From contig NZ_JAEIOJ010000004.1 in assembly GCF_016464305.1 (NCBI RefSeq), positions 496,001 to 560,000 on the forward strand: 64,000 nt of DNA, read 5' to 3'. Below are positions 43,610 through 50,580 of this stretch, piece after piece. Both the position numbers and the translations under genes were made by a program. The notes below the pieces were generated by a model, which did no database searches, was not told the DNA's origin, and saw only the letters and a program-made list of their open reading frames with translations. How positions within the stretch are numbered: the first letter of the stretch is position 1; every line of letters begins with the position of its first letter. The DNA comes from Umezawaea beigongshangensis (lineage in GTDB: Bacteria; Actinomycetota; Actinomycetes; Mycobacteriales; Pseudonocardiaceae).

Positions 43610-44560
43610 GTGGGCGCGGGACGCGCGGTGGGACTGGTGCTGGGAGTCGCGGCGGACGCGGTCCTCGGCGACCCCCGCCGAGGACACCCGGTCGCGGCGT
43701 TCGGACGCGTGGCGGGCGCCGTGGAGAGGGTGCTGCACCGCGACCACCGCGTCGCCGGGGTCGCCCACACCGCGCTCCTGGTCGGCGGGGTCGCGCTGGC
43801 CGGGCGGGCCGTGGAGCGCGCGAGCCGGGGCAACCTGGTCGCCGAGGCCGCCACGACGGCGGTCGCCACCTGGGTCGTGCTCGGCGGGGCCTCGCTCGCC
43901 GCGGAGGGCACCGCGATGGGACGCGAGCTGAACGCCGGTGAGGTCGACGCCGCCCGCGAGCGCCTGCCGAGCCTGTGCGGCCGCGACCCGCAGCGCCTGG
44001 ACACGGCCGGACTCGCCAGGGCCACCGTGGAGTCGGTGGCCGAGAACACCTCCGACGCCGTCGTGGCCCCCCTGCTGTGGGGCGCCGTCGCCGGGGTGCC
44101 GGGGCTGCTCGCCTACCGGGCCGCGAACACCCTCGACGCGATGGTGGGGCACCGCTCGCCCCGCTACCTGCGCTTCGGCTGGGCGTCGGCGCGGCTGGAC
44201 GACGTGGCGAACCTGGTGCCGTCGCGGATCGCCGCGCTGCTCACCACCGCGGGCGCTCCCGTCGTCGGCGGCTCCGCGCCGCAGGCGTGGTCCACGTGGC
44301 GCCGCGACGCCGCCGCCCACCCCAGCCCCAACGCGGGGCAGGTCGAGGCGGCGTTCGCGGGTGCGCTGGAGATCAGGCTCGGCGGGCGCACGGTCTACCG
44401 GCACGGCGTGGAGGACCGGCCGGTCCTCGGCGACGGGCGCGCTCCCGACGCGGGGCACGTGACGCGCGCGGTGGAGCTGTCGCGGGTGGTCGGAGCGGGG
44501 GCCGCCCTGCTGGCCGCCGTCGTGGCGCTGTTCGCCGGTCGCCGGTCCAGCAGGGGCTGA
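43610..44560 (+). CDS. cobD: Adenosylcobinamide-phosphate synthase CobD/CbiB
   Basis: 316 residues. GTG 43610 is preceded by GGGGAGG at ideal spacing, which beats the GTG at 43571. It is an integral membrane protein of the CobD family: LGVAADAVLGDPRRGHPVAAFG at the start, TVESVAENTSDAVVAPLLW and YRAANTLDAMVGHRSPRY in the middle, DVANLVPSRIAALL, then HPSPNAGQVEAAFAGALEI near the end. It attaches the aminopropanol (phosphate) arm to adenosylcobyrate in late B12 synthesis. No cobalamin riboswitch is visible upstream. It is convergent with SURF1, as Rv2236c is with Rv2235. Confidence 0.96.
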   Translation: MGAGRAVGLVLGVAADAVLGDPRRGHPVAAFGRVAGAVERVLHRDHRVAGVAHTALLVGGVALAGRAVERASRGNLVAEAATTAVATWVVLGGASLAAEGTAMGRELNAGEVDAARERLPSLCGRDPQRLDTAGLARATVESVAENTSDAVVAPLLWGAVAGVPGLLAYRAANTLDAMVGHRSPRYLRFGWASARLDDVANLVPSRIAALLTTAGAPVVGGSAPQAWSTWRRDAAAHPSPNAGQVEAAFAGALEIRLGGRTVYRHGVEDRPVLGDGRAPDAGHVTRAVELSRVVGAGAALLAAVVALFAGRRSSRG

Positions 44561-44566
44561 CCGCGC

Positions 44567-45367
44567 TCAGCCGCTGACCGGGTCCTCGGCCAGCATCTCC
44601 TGCACGGTCTTGCGGCGCGGGCGCTCCTCGGCCAGCACGCCGCCGGGCTGCGCCTCGCGCCAGGTGAAGTACAGCCAGCCGCCCAGCGCCATCACGCCGA
44701 ACGCGATCCACTGGAGCGCGTAGGAGAAGAACGGGCCCGCGTCGAGCTTCGGCAGCGGCAGCGCGCCCTGCACGACGCCCGGCTGACCCTCCACGAGCTG
44801 GAAGTAGCCGGGACGCACGTCGCCGAGCCCGGCGGCCCGGCCGACCACGGCCGAGTTGATCGAGCGCACCTGCCGGTGGCCGTCCTCGGTGAACGCGTCA
44901 CCGCTGTCGGACTCGCCCGCCCGCACCAGGGCCACGACGCTCACCCGGCCCGCCGGCGGCGCGGCGTAGTCCGGCACGCGAACGCCGTTCACCGGCCGCA
45001 CGTAGCCGCGGTTCACCAGCACGGTCGGGCCGTCGGCGAGCCGGAACGGCGTGAGCACCTCGAAGGCGGCCTCGCCCTGCACGGTCCGCAGCCGGGCCAC
45101 GGCCTCGGCGTCGGCCAGGTACTCGCCGGTCAGCTCCACCTCGCGCCACTCGTGCGCGGAGTTGTCCCGGCCCAGCACCTCGGAGACGGGCGCCGGGTCG
45201 AGGTCGACGGAGGAGGAGATGGCGTCGTTCTGCGCCTCGCGCTCGGCGTCGCGGCCGAACTGCCAGGGTGCGAGCAGTGCGAAGCACGCGCCCGCGAAGA
45301 CCCAGACGGCCAGCGTCAGCGCGAGCCAGCCGGGGCGCAACAGGAAGCGGAACCGCACGGAGACCAC
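44567..45367 (-). CDS. SURF1-family cytochrome oxidase assembly protein
   Basis: 266 residues from GTG 45367. The topology is SURF1-like: a first helix (LALTLAVWVFAGACFALLAPWQ) followed by QFGRDAERE, an outer domain of about 170 residues with VELTGEYLADAEA and VLVNRGYVRP, and a second helix (LQWIAFGVMALGGWLYFTW) ending in a basic tail. The family assists haem a insertion into aa3-type oxidase. Ends face cobD across 6 bases. Its neighbour in M. tuberculosis, ptpA, is here displaced to 48896 by the sugar transferase pair and the kinase-like gene. Confidence 0.93.
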   Translation of the reverse strand: MVSVRFRFLLRPGWLALTLAVWVFAGACFALLAPWQFGRDAEREAQNDAISSSVDLDPAPVSEVLGRDNSAHEWREVELTGEYLADAEAVARLRTVQGEAAFEVLTPFRLADGPTVLVNRGYVRPVNGVRVPDYAAPPAGRVSVVALVRAGESDSGDAFTEDGHRQVRSINSAVVGRAAGLGDVRPGYFQLVEGQPGVVQGALPLPKLDAGPFFSYALQWIAFGVMALGGWLYFTWREAQPGGVLAEERPRRKTVQEMLAEDPVSG

Positions 45368-45743
45368 GGTAGGCGTCTGACCACCGGTCCGGCGCGGCGA
45401 CCCCGGCCAGGTGTGAGCTCCACCATCCTCGACCGGGGGCGTCCGGTGCTCGCGCCGGTGAACCGCGCGGTGGAACCGGGACGGTCCGGAGCCGCGCGCG
45501 TCACGCCCGTGCGCACCGGCACGTCCGGCGGCAGGTGGACCAAACGCGGCAACGTCACCGGTGGCAGAGGTCGAAGACCCTCGTACGGGTGATTGTACCC
45601 GTGTTCCAGCTCACCATCGGGCGCTGCGTGCAACCTCGGGCCGGGACGAGGGCGTGTCAACGGTAAAATCGCGCAACGCGCGCAGCGATCATGAGCCCAT
45701 GAGCCGTCGTGTTGCGAGCGATCGAACCAGGGGGAAGATTCTC
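45368..45743. other. Intergenic region between SURF1 and glycosyltransferase genes
   Basis: 376 bases without a convincing gene. It contains an inverted repeat ACGGGT (45585-45590) / ACCCGT (45597-45602) with a 6-base loop, a TAAAAT -10-like hexamer at 45664-45669 without a clear -35, and two ATGs (45691, 45699). The second is in frame with the transferase gene but lacks a ribosome binding site. Confidence 0.5.
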
Positions 45744-46793
45744 GTGTCCGACCAGTGGCCGCGACGGGTGTCGTACGTGTTCCCGATCTTCAACGAGTCG
45801 GGGAACATCGAGCTCCTGCACCGCACCATCAGCGAGGTCGTGGCTCCGCTGAGCGACCGCTACGAGTTCAGCTTCGTCTACGTCAACGACGGCAGCGAGG
45901 ACGACTCGCTCGCCAAGCTGCACGAGCTGACCGGGACCGACGACCGCGTGACCGTGATCGACCTGTCCAGGAACTTCGGCCACCAGGTCGCGGTCACCGC
46001 GGGCCTGGACGCGACCGACGCGGACGCCGTGATCGTCATGGACAGCGACATGCAGGACCCTCCCGCGGTCAGCCTGGAGCTGCTGGAGCGCTGGGAGGAC
46101 GGCTACGACGTCGTCTACGCGCAGCGCCGCTCCCGCCAGGACACGGTCTTCAAGCGCTCCACCGCGCACGGCTTCTACTGGCTGCTGCGCCGCCTCGCCG
46201 ACATCGACATCCCGGAGAACACCGGCGACTTCCGGCTGCTGGACCGCAAGGTCGTCGACGAGCTGCGCAAGTACCGCGAGCACAACCGCTTCCTGCGCGG
46301 ACTGGTCAGCTACGTCGGCTTCCGCCAGACGGCCGTGCTGTTCGACCGCGACGCCAGGCACGCGGGCAGCACCGGCTACCCGCTGCGCAAGATGCTGCGC
46401 TTCGCCGCCGACGGCATCCTCGGCTTCTCCGCCGCGCCGCTGAAGCTGGTGGCCCGCATCGGCTACTCGATCTCCGCGCTGAGCCTGCTGGGCATCCTGT
46501 ACGTGCTGGGGGTCAAGCTGCTCTCGCCCGAGTCGGCCGTGCCGGGCTGGGCGTTCATGACCATCGCCATGTTCTTCCTCGGCGGCATCCAGATCAGCAT
46601 GCTGGGCCTGCTCGGCAGCTACATCGGCCGGATCTACACCGAGTCGCAGGGCAGGCCGCTCTACGGCGTGTCCTCCGTCCGGAGCGGCGGCGAGCCGGCC
46701 CCCGCGCCGCGCCGCCGCACCCTCCGGGCCGCGCAGGGCGGCGGCGCGGAGCAGCGCGTGCCGACCGAAGCGGCCGTCGGCGGATCGCGATGA
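45744..46793 (+). CDS. GT2 polyprenyl-phosphate sugar transferase (DPM1/GtrB-like)
   Basis: 349 residues. GTG 45744 is preceded by AGGGGGA at 8 bases. The GT-A domain starts VSYVFPIFNESGNIELLHRT and carries VNDGSEDDS, FGHQVAVTAGLD, and the DxD region MDSDMQDPP. Family acceptor-binding QRRSRQDTVFKR and NTGDFRLLDRKV follow. Two C-terminal membrane helices are IGYSISALSLLGILYVLGV and WAFMTIAMFFLGGIQISMLG. It transfers a sugar (mannose or glucose) from its nucleotide to polyprenyl phosphate. The stop overlaps the start of a polytopic mannosyltransferase, its likely user. Confidence 0.93.
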   Translation: MSDQWPRRVSYVFPIFNESGNIELLHRTISEVVAPLSDRYEFSFVYVNDGSEDDSLAKLHELTGTDDRVTVIDLSRNFGHQVAVTAGLDATDADAVIVMDSDMQDPPAVSLELLERWEDGYDVVYAQRRSRQDTVFKRSTAHGFYWLLRRLADIDIPENTGDFRLLDRKVVDELRKYREHNRFLRGLVSYVGFRQTAVLFDRDARHAGSTGYPLRKMLRFAADGILGFSAAPLKLVARIGYSISALSLLGILYVLGVKLLSPESAVPGWAFMTIAMFFLGGIQISMLGLLGSYIGRIYTESQGRPLYGVSSVRSGGEPAPAPRRRTLRAAQGGGAEQRVPTEAAVGGSR

Positions 46794-48040
46794 CGTTGAC
46801 GAACTCCGCTCCGGTGACCCGGCAGACCGAGGACGCCGCCCCCCGCGCGCGCCGCGGGTGGAACCGGGTGCGAGGCGACTTCGCCAGAGCGGCCGTCGTG
46901 GTGCTGGTGTGGCAGGCCGCCATGACCGCCGTCGGCGCGGTCGTGGAGCCGTCGCTGCTGCTGACCACCGGCATCGCCAGGATGAGCGGCGTGGACCCGA
47001 CGGTGCTCGTCCACACCTACCGGTGGGACGGGTTGTGGTTCCACCGCATCATGAGCGGTGAGTACGCGACCGACGCCGCGGTGCCCGCGTTCTACCCGCT
47101 GTTCCCGCTGAGCGTGCGGCTGGTCCAGCTCGCGAGCTTCGGCACGCTGCCCTTCCTCGCCGCCGGACTGCTGCTGAACACCGCGGCCACCTGGCTGGGC
47201 GTCGTCGCCCTGATCAAGATCACCCGCTACTTCGCGGTCGGCCCGCGGATGCCGTGGCTCGCGGTGGCGCTGTTCCTCACCTCGCCGGCGGCCCTCTTCC
47301 TGCACGCGTTCTACAGCGAGGCCACGTTCATCGCGCTCGGCTTCTGGGCCTACCTGTTCGCCCTGCGCAGGCAGTGGATCTGGATGGCGCTGTGCCTGAT
47401 CCCGCTGACCTCGTCGCGGATCACCGCCGTGCTGTTCGTCGGCCTGTGCTTCCTGGAGTTCTGCCGTTCGGTGAACTGGAAGCCGCGCGGTCTGCTGTCG
47501 TGGAAGCTGCTCCTGTTCCCCGCCAGCGCTCTGGGCTTCGCCGCCTTCGCGATCCACCTGGAGATCGTCTCCGGCAGGGCGCTCGGGATGACCAGCGCCT
47601 ACGAGGCCAACCCGGCGTGGGGCTACCACGTGTTCAACCCGAACATCCTGAACACGGTCGGCCGGGAGACGTGGCTCGTGCTGCGCGCGCTCACCGGCAA
47701 CGTGCCGATGTCCTACGGCACGGTCGTCGACCACCTGCTGCCGCTGGTGGGGCTCCTGCTGCTGCTCGTCGCCTCGGTCTACGTGCTCGTCGCGCTGCGC
47801 TGGGACGGTGTGCCGCTCGCGGCGTTCGGCCTGATGTCCTTCGTGATGTTCACGCTGAACAGCAACCTCGTCTCGGTGCACCGCTACACGCTGCCCTGCG
47901 TCGTGCTCTACCTGGCGCTGGTGATCGCGGTGGAGCGGCGCCCGGCGCTGCGGCCGGTGGTGTTCGGGGTGATGTACTGCAACATCGTGGTCCAGACGGT
48001 GCTCGCGACGATGTTCTTCACCGGCAACTGGGCGGGCTGA
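46790..48040 (+). CDS. Polytopic mannosyltransferase (PIG-M/PIG-V-like)
   Basis: 416 residues from ATG 46790, overlapping the GT2 stop (ATGA). About ten membrane helices. After the first helix comes HTYRWDGLWFHRIMSGEY, the WD-x-F/Y outer-loop motif of the GPI/PIG-type mannosyltransferases that use polyprenyl-phosphate mannose. FYPLFPLSVRLVQ and FLHAFYSEATFIALG are further family blocks. It is predicted to add mannose to a lipid or protein acceptor on the outer face of the membrane, using the donor made by the GT2 upstream. The pair interrupts the otherwise conserved SURF1-ptpA neighbourhood. Confidence 0.85.
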   Translation: MTLTNSAPVTRQTEDAAPRARRGWNRVRGDFARAAVVVLVWQAAMTAVGAVVEPSLLLTTGIARMSGVDPTVLVHTYRWDGLWFHRIMSGEYATDAAVPAFYPLFPLSVRLVQLASFGTLPFLAAGLLLNTAATWLGVVALIKITRYFAVGPRMPWLAVALFLTSPAALFLHAFYSEATFIALGFWAYLFALRRQWIWMALCLIPLTSSRITAVLFVGLCFLEFCRSVNWKPRGLLSWKLLLFPASALGFAAFAIHLEIVSGRALGMTSAYEANPAWGYHVFNPNILNTVGRETWLVLRALTGNVPMSYGTVVDHLLPLVGLLLLLVASVYVLVALRWDGVPLAAFGLMSFVMFTLNSNLVSVHRYTLPCVVLYLALVIAVERRPALRPVVFGVMYCNIVVQTVLATMFFTGNWAG

Positions 48041-48060
48041 CCGGCCGGGGTCACGCCCGC
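48032..48060. terminator. Hairpin between mannosyltransferase and kinase-like genes
   Basis: GCGGGCTGACC at 48032-48042 pairs with GGTCA (49-53) and GCCCGC (55-60), with one bulged C and a 6-base loop. It spans the stop codons of two convergent genes and can serve both. Confidence 0.6.
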
Positions 48061-48899
48061 GCGGCGGCGAGCGCCTCGGCGGCGTAGCCCCGGCCGAACA
48101 GCACGACGTGCACCAGCAGCGGGAAGAGCTGGTGCAGCGGCACCCGCTCCCGCCAGCCGGGGGCGAGCGGGGCCCGCTCCCGGTAGGCGGCCAGCACGCG
48201 GTCCAGGTGCGGGCAGCCGAACAGCCGCAGCATCGCGAGGTCGGTCTCCCGGTGGCCGCCGTGCGCCGACGCGTCGACCAGCCACGCGCGGCCGTCGGCG
48301 GCCCAGTGCACGTTGCCGCTCCACAGGTCGCCGTGCAGCCGGGCCGGGGGCTCCGGCGGCCCGGCCAGCCCCTCGATCCGGTCGCACGCGTCCTCGAACA
48401 CCCGCGCCTCGGCCGCGGTGAGCACACCGGTGTCCCGCGCGGTCCGCACGTAGGGCAGGACGCGGTGCTCGGCGTACCAGGACGGCCACTCCCCGCCGGG
48501 CACGTCGCGCATCGGCGCGAGTCCGATCGAGGCGTCCCGCGGGCCGCCCGGCGGCGGGGAGCCGAACGCGGGCGCTCCCGCGGCGTGCAGCACGGCCAGG
48601 GCACGGCCGAAGTCCTCGGCGGCGCGCTCGGACGGTCTGCCGGGCGGCACGTGGTCGATCACGAGCCACCCGTCGCGGTGCCCGCGCACGCCGGGCACCG
48701 GTGGTGCGCCCGGCACGGCGAGCCACGCCAGCGACGCGGCCTCCGCACGTGCCCAGCCGGGTTCGCGGTGCCGCTTGACGACGACGGCCGTGCCGTCGGC
48801 GAGGTCCACGACGTGCACGTCCCCGGAGAGCCGTCGCGCGGCCGTCGCAACCGTGCCGGTCAGCTCGGCGGCGACGTCGGCCGGTGGTGAGTCCGTCAC
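48051..48899 (-). CDS. Fructosamine-kinase-family protein (FN3K-like)
   Basis: 282 residues from GTG 48899. It has an aminoglycoside-phosphotransferase-like fold: GTAVVVKRHREPGWARAEAA holds the ATP-binding Lys, the catalytic loop is LHGDLWSGNV, and DASAHGGHRETDLAMLRLFG replaces DFG in the manner typical of the FN3K family. These kinases phosphorylate ketoamines (early glycation products), leading to deglycation. It overlaps the phosphatase upstream by 4 bases, and FN3K-like and low-molecular-weight phosphatase genes are often neighbours, which suggests phosphorylation and later removal of the phosphate. Confidence 0.92.
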   Translation of the reverse strand: MTDSPPADVAAELTGTVATAARRLSGDVHVVDLADGTAVVVKRHREPGWARAEAASLAWLAVPGAPPVPGVRGHRDGWLVIDHVPPGRPSERAAEDFGRALAVLHAAGAPAFGSPPPGGPRDASIGLAPMRDVPGGEWPSWYAEHRVLPYVRTARDTGVLTAAEARVFEDACDRIEGLAGPPEPPARLHGDLWSGNVHWAADGRAWLVDASAHGGHRETDLAMLRLFGCPHLDRVLAAYRERAPLAPGWRERVPLHQLFPLLVHVVLFGRGYAAEALAAARA

Positions 48900-49372
48900 A
48901 GCCGCTCGCGCACCTCGGCCAGCAGGCCGGGCACCGCGGCCTCCACCATCGCGAGCACCTCGTCGAAGCCCTCGCGCCCGCCGTAGTAGGGGTCGGGCAC
49001 GTCAGGCCCGTCGGCGTCCGGGTCGAACGAGCGCAGCAGCCGCACCCGGTCCGGGTCGTCGACCAGTCGCCGCAGGTCGCGGGCGTGCCCGGAGTCGAGC
49101 GCCACCAGGAGGTCCGCGCCGAGGTGCTCGTGCGACACCTGCGCGGCGACGTGCGCGGTCGGGTACCCGGCGTCGAGCAGGGACCGGGCGGCGCGCGGGT
49201 CGGCTGGCTCGCCCACGTGCCACGGCCCGGTGCCCGCGCTGCTCACCTCGACCTCCCCGGCCAGCCCGGCACGCCGCACGTGCTCGGCGAACACGAGCGC
49301 GGCGACGGGGGAGCGGCAGATGTTGCCGGTGCAGACGAAGCTGACGCGAAGAGTCCGGTTGTTCGACACCAC
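48896..49372 (-). CDS. Low-molecular-weight protein tyrosine phosphatase (PtpA-like)
   Basis: 158 residues. The P-loop CTGNICRS at 14-21 gives the CX5R active site (C14, R20). The general-acid Asp is in PDVPDPYYGG near 126, a loop close to mycobacterial PtpA. Two tandem GTGs (49372, 49369) are possible starts. Family role: dephosphorylation of tyrosine kinases, protein arginine phosphate or small phosphorylated molecules. Position relative to SURF1/cobD on one side and the cobC-Nif3 operon on the other matches Rv2234. Here about 6 kb of extra genes separates it from cobC. Confidence 0.93.
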   Translation of the reverse strand: MVSNNRTLRVSFVCTGNICRSPVAALVFAEHVRRAGLAGEVEVSSAGTGPWHVGEPADPRAARSLLDAGYPTAHVAAQVSHEHLGADLLVALDSGHARDLRRLVDDPDRVRLLRSFDPDADGPDVPDPYYGGREGFDEVLAMVEAAVPGLLAEVRERL

Positions 49373-49536
49373 GGCCGGACGCTACTGGAGCGGTGGCGGT
49401 GGTCGCGAGGCGATCACCGCCCGACCCCGCGCGGTTATCATCCGGTCGTCGGGACGTGGTGCGCCGGACGTGGTCCCGGCCGCCCGCTGCGGGCGTGCCG
49501 TCCCCGTCGGCGCCGACTGGTGGACGGGGTTCGCTG

Positions 49537-50580
49537 ATGCGGCGTGAGCTGGCCTTCTTCGCGGCGGGCATCGCACTGGGCAGTCGTGCCGGTGCGCTGC
49601 GGAGGCTGTTGCGGCGTCCTTCGCGGGAGCCGGGAGCCGCGGAGGTCGTCGTGCCGTCGGACAACGGCTTCCGGCTGGGGCCGCTGACGACCGGGTACGT
49701 CTCCCTGGAGGGGGACGGGACGCGGACGATCGCCGAGGACCGGGTCCACGTCGCGGTGACGCCGGAGGACGTCGAACTCCCGCCGGAGCTGCGGGAGTGG
49801 CGCGAGCAGGAGCGCGCGCGGCTCGACGCCCGCAACGGCGGCCGCACGTGGAACGGGCTGCGGTTCGCCGTCGCGGACTTCGCGATCGGCAGGCACGGCG
49901 AGTCCGAGGACCCCGAGCTGTGGCTCACCCTCAAGCACAGCGAGTACGTCAACTTCCTGGCGACGCAGCAGCTCGACCGGGCGTTCGCCGACGGGACGAC
50001 CCCGCGCTCCCGCTACCTCGCCGGTCGCTCCCCGGCCGACGTCCCCGACTTCATGTCCAACAGCTTCGGCGCCCACGTCGCCGTGATCACGGCGGACGAC
50101 CGGCTCCTGCTCGCGAAGCGCGGCGACGCGGTCGCCGTGCAGCCGGGACTGTGGGCCGCGTCGGTGTCGGAGGGCCTGGCCAGGGGGATGGACGGCGAGG
50201 CCCCCGGCCCGCACGCCCTCGCCCGCAGGGGACTGCACGAGGAACTCGCGCTCGACGCCGACGAGTACGACCTCGAACTCCTGTCGGTCGGGGTCGCCAC
50301 CACCGTGCACCAGTGGGTGGGCCTGTTCACGGCGACGCTGCGGACGCTGACGCTCCAGGACCTCCTGGACCGGCTGTCGCGCGGGTCGGCCGACCCGTGG
50401 GAGAACTCGGCGTTCGAGGTCGTGGAGCTGACGCCGGAGGCCGTCCTGAGCACCCTCCTGCGGGAGGACCGGAGGGAGAGGTGGATCTCGGTGGTCCCGC
50501 CGCTGCTCCACTTCGCCCTGGTCCGCCGGTTCGGCCGGGCCGCGGTCGAGCAGGAGCTGGCCGCGGTGCTGCGCGGCTAG
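49537..50580 (+). CDS. Nudix-domain protein with long N-terminal extension
   Basis: 347 residues from ATG 49537. Residues 1-20 are hydrophobic and basic (ELAFFAAGIALGSRAGALRR), possibly a membrane anchor. A domain of about 150 residues of unknown family follows. A C-terminal Nudix-like domain begins FGAHVAVITADDRLLLAKRG; the box region reads HALARRGLHEELALDADEYD, keeping RGLHEELAL for RExxEE (one Glu is changed to Gly-Leu-His). So it is Nudix-like but the metal-binding set may be incomplete. The partner substrate is unknown. It converges with the STAND NTPase gene with a 4-base overlap, and its place next to a conflict-type module makes a role there possible. Confidence 0.7.
   Translation: MRRELAFFAAGIALGSRAGALRRLLRRPSREPGAAEVVVPSDNGFRLGPLTTGYVSLEGDGTRTIAEDRVHVAVTPEDVELPPELREWREQERARLDARNGGRTWNGLRFAVADFAIGRHGESEDPELWLTLKHSEYVNFLATQQLDRAFADGTTPRSRYLAGRSPADVPDFMSNSFGAHVAVITADDRLLLAKRGDAVAVQPGLWAASVSEGLARGMDGEAPGPHALARRGLHEELALDADEYDLELLSVGVATTVHQWVGLFTATLRTLTLQDLLDRLSRGSADPWENSAFEVVELTPEAVLSTLLREDRRERWISVVPPLLHFALVRRFGRAAVEQELAAVLRG

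Noticed and set aside
44555-44572. GGCTGA/TCAGCC inverted repeat between cobD and SURF1
   Set aside because: Only 6 bp and formed mainly by the two opposed stop codons, so it is too weak to call a terminator.
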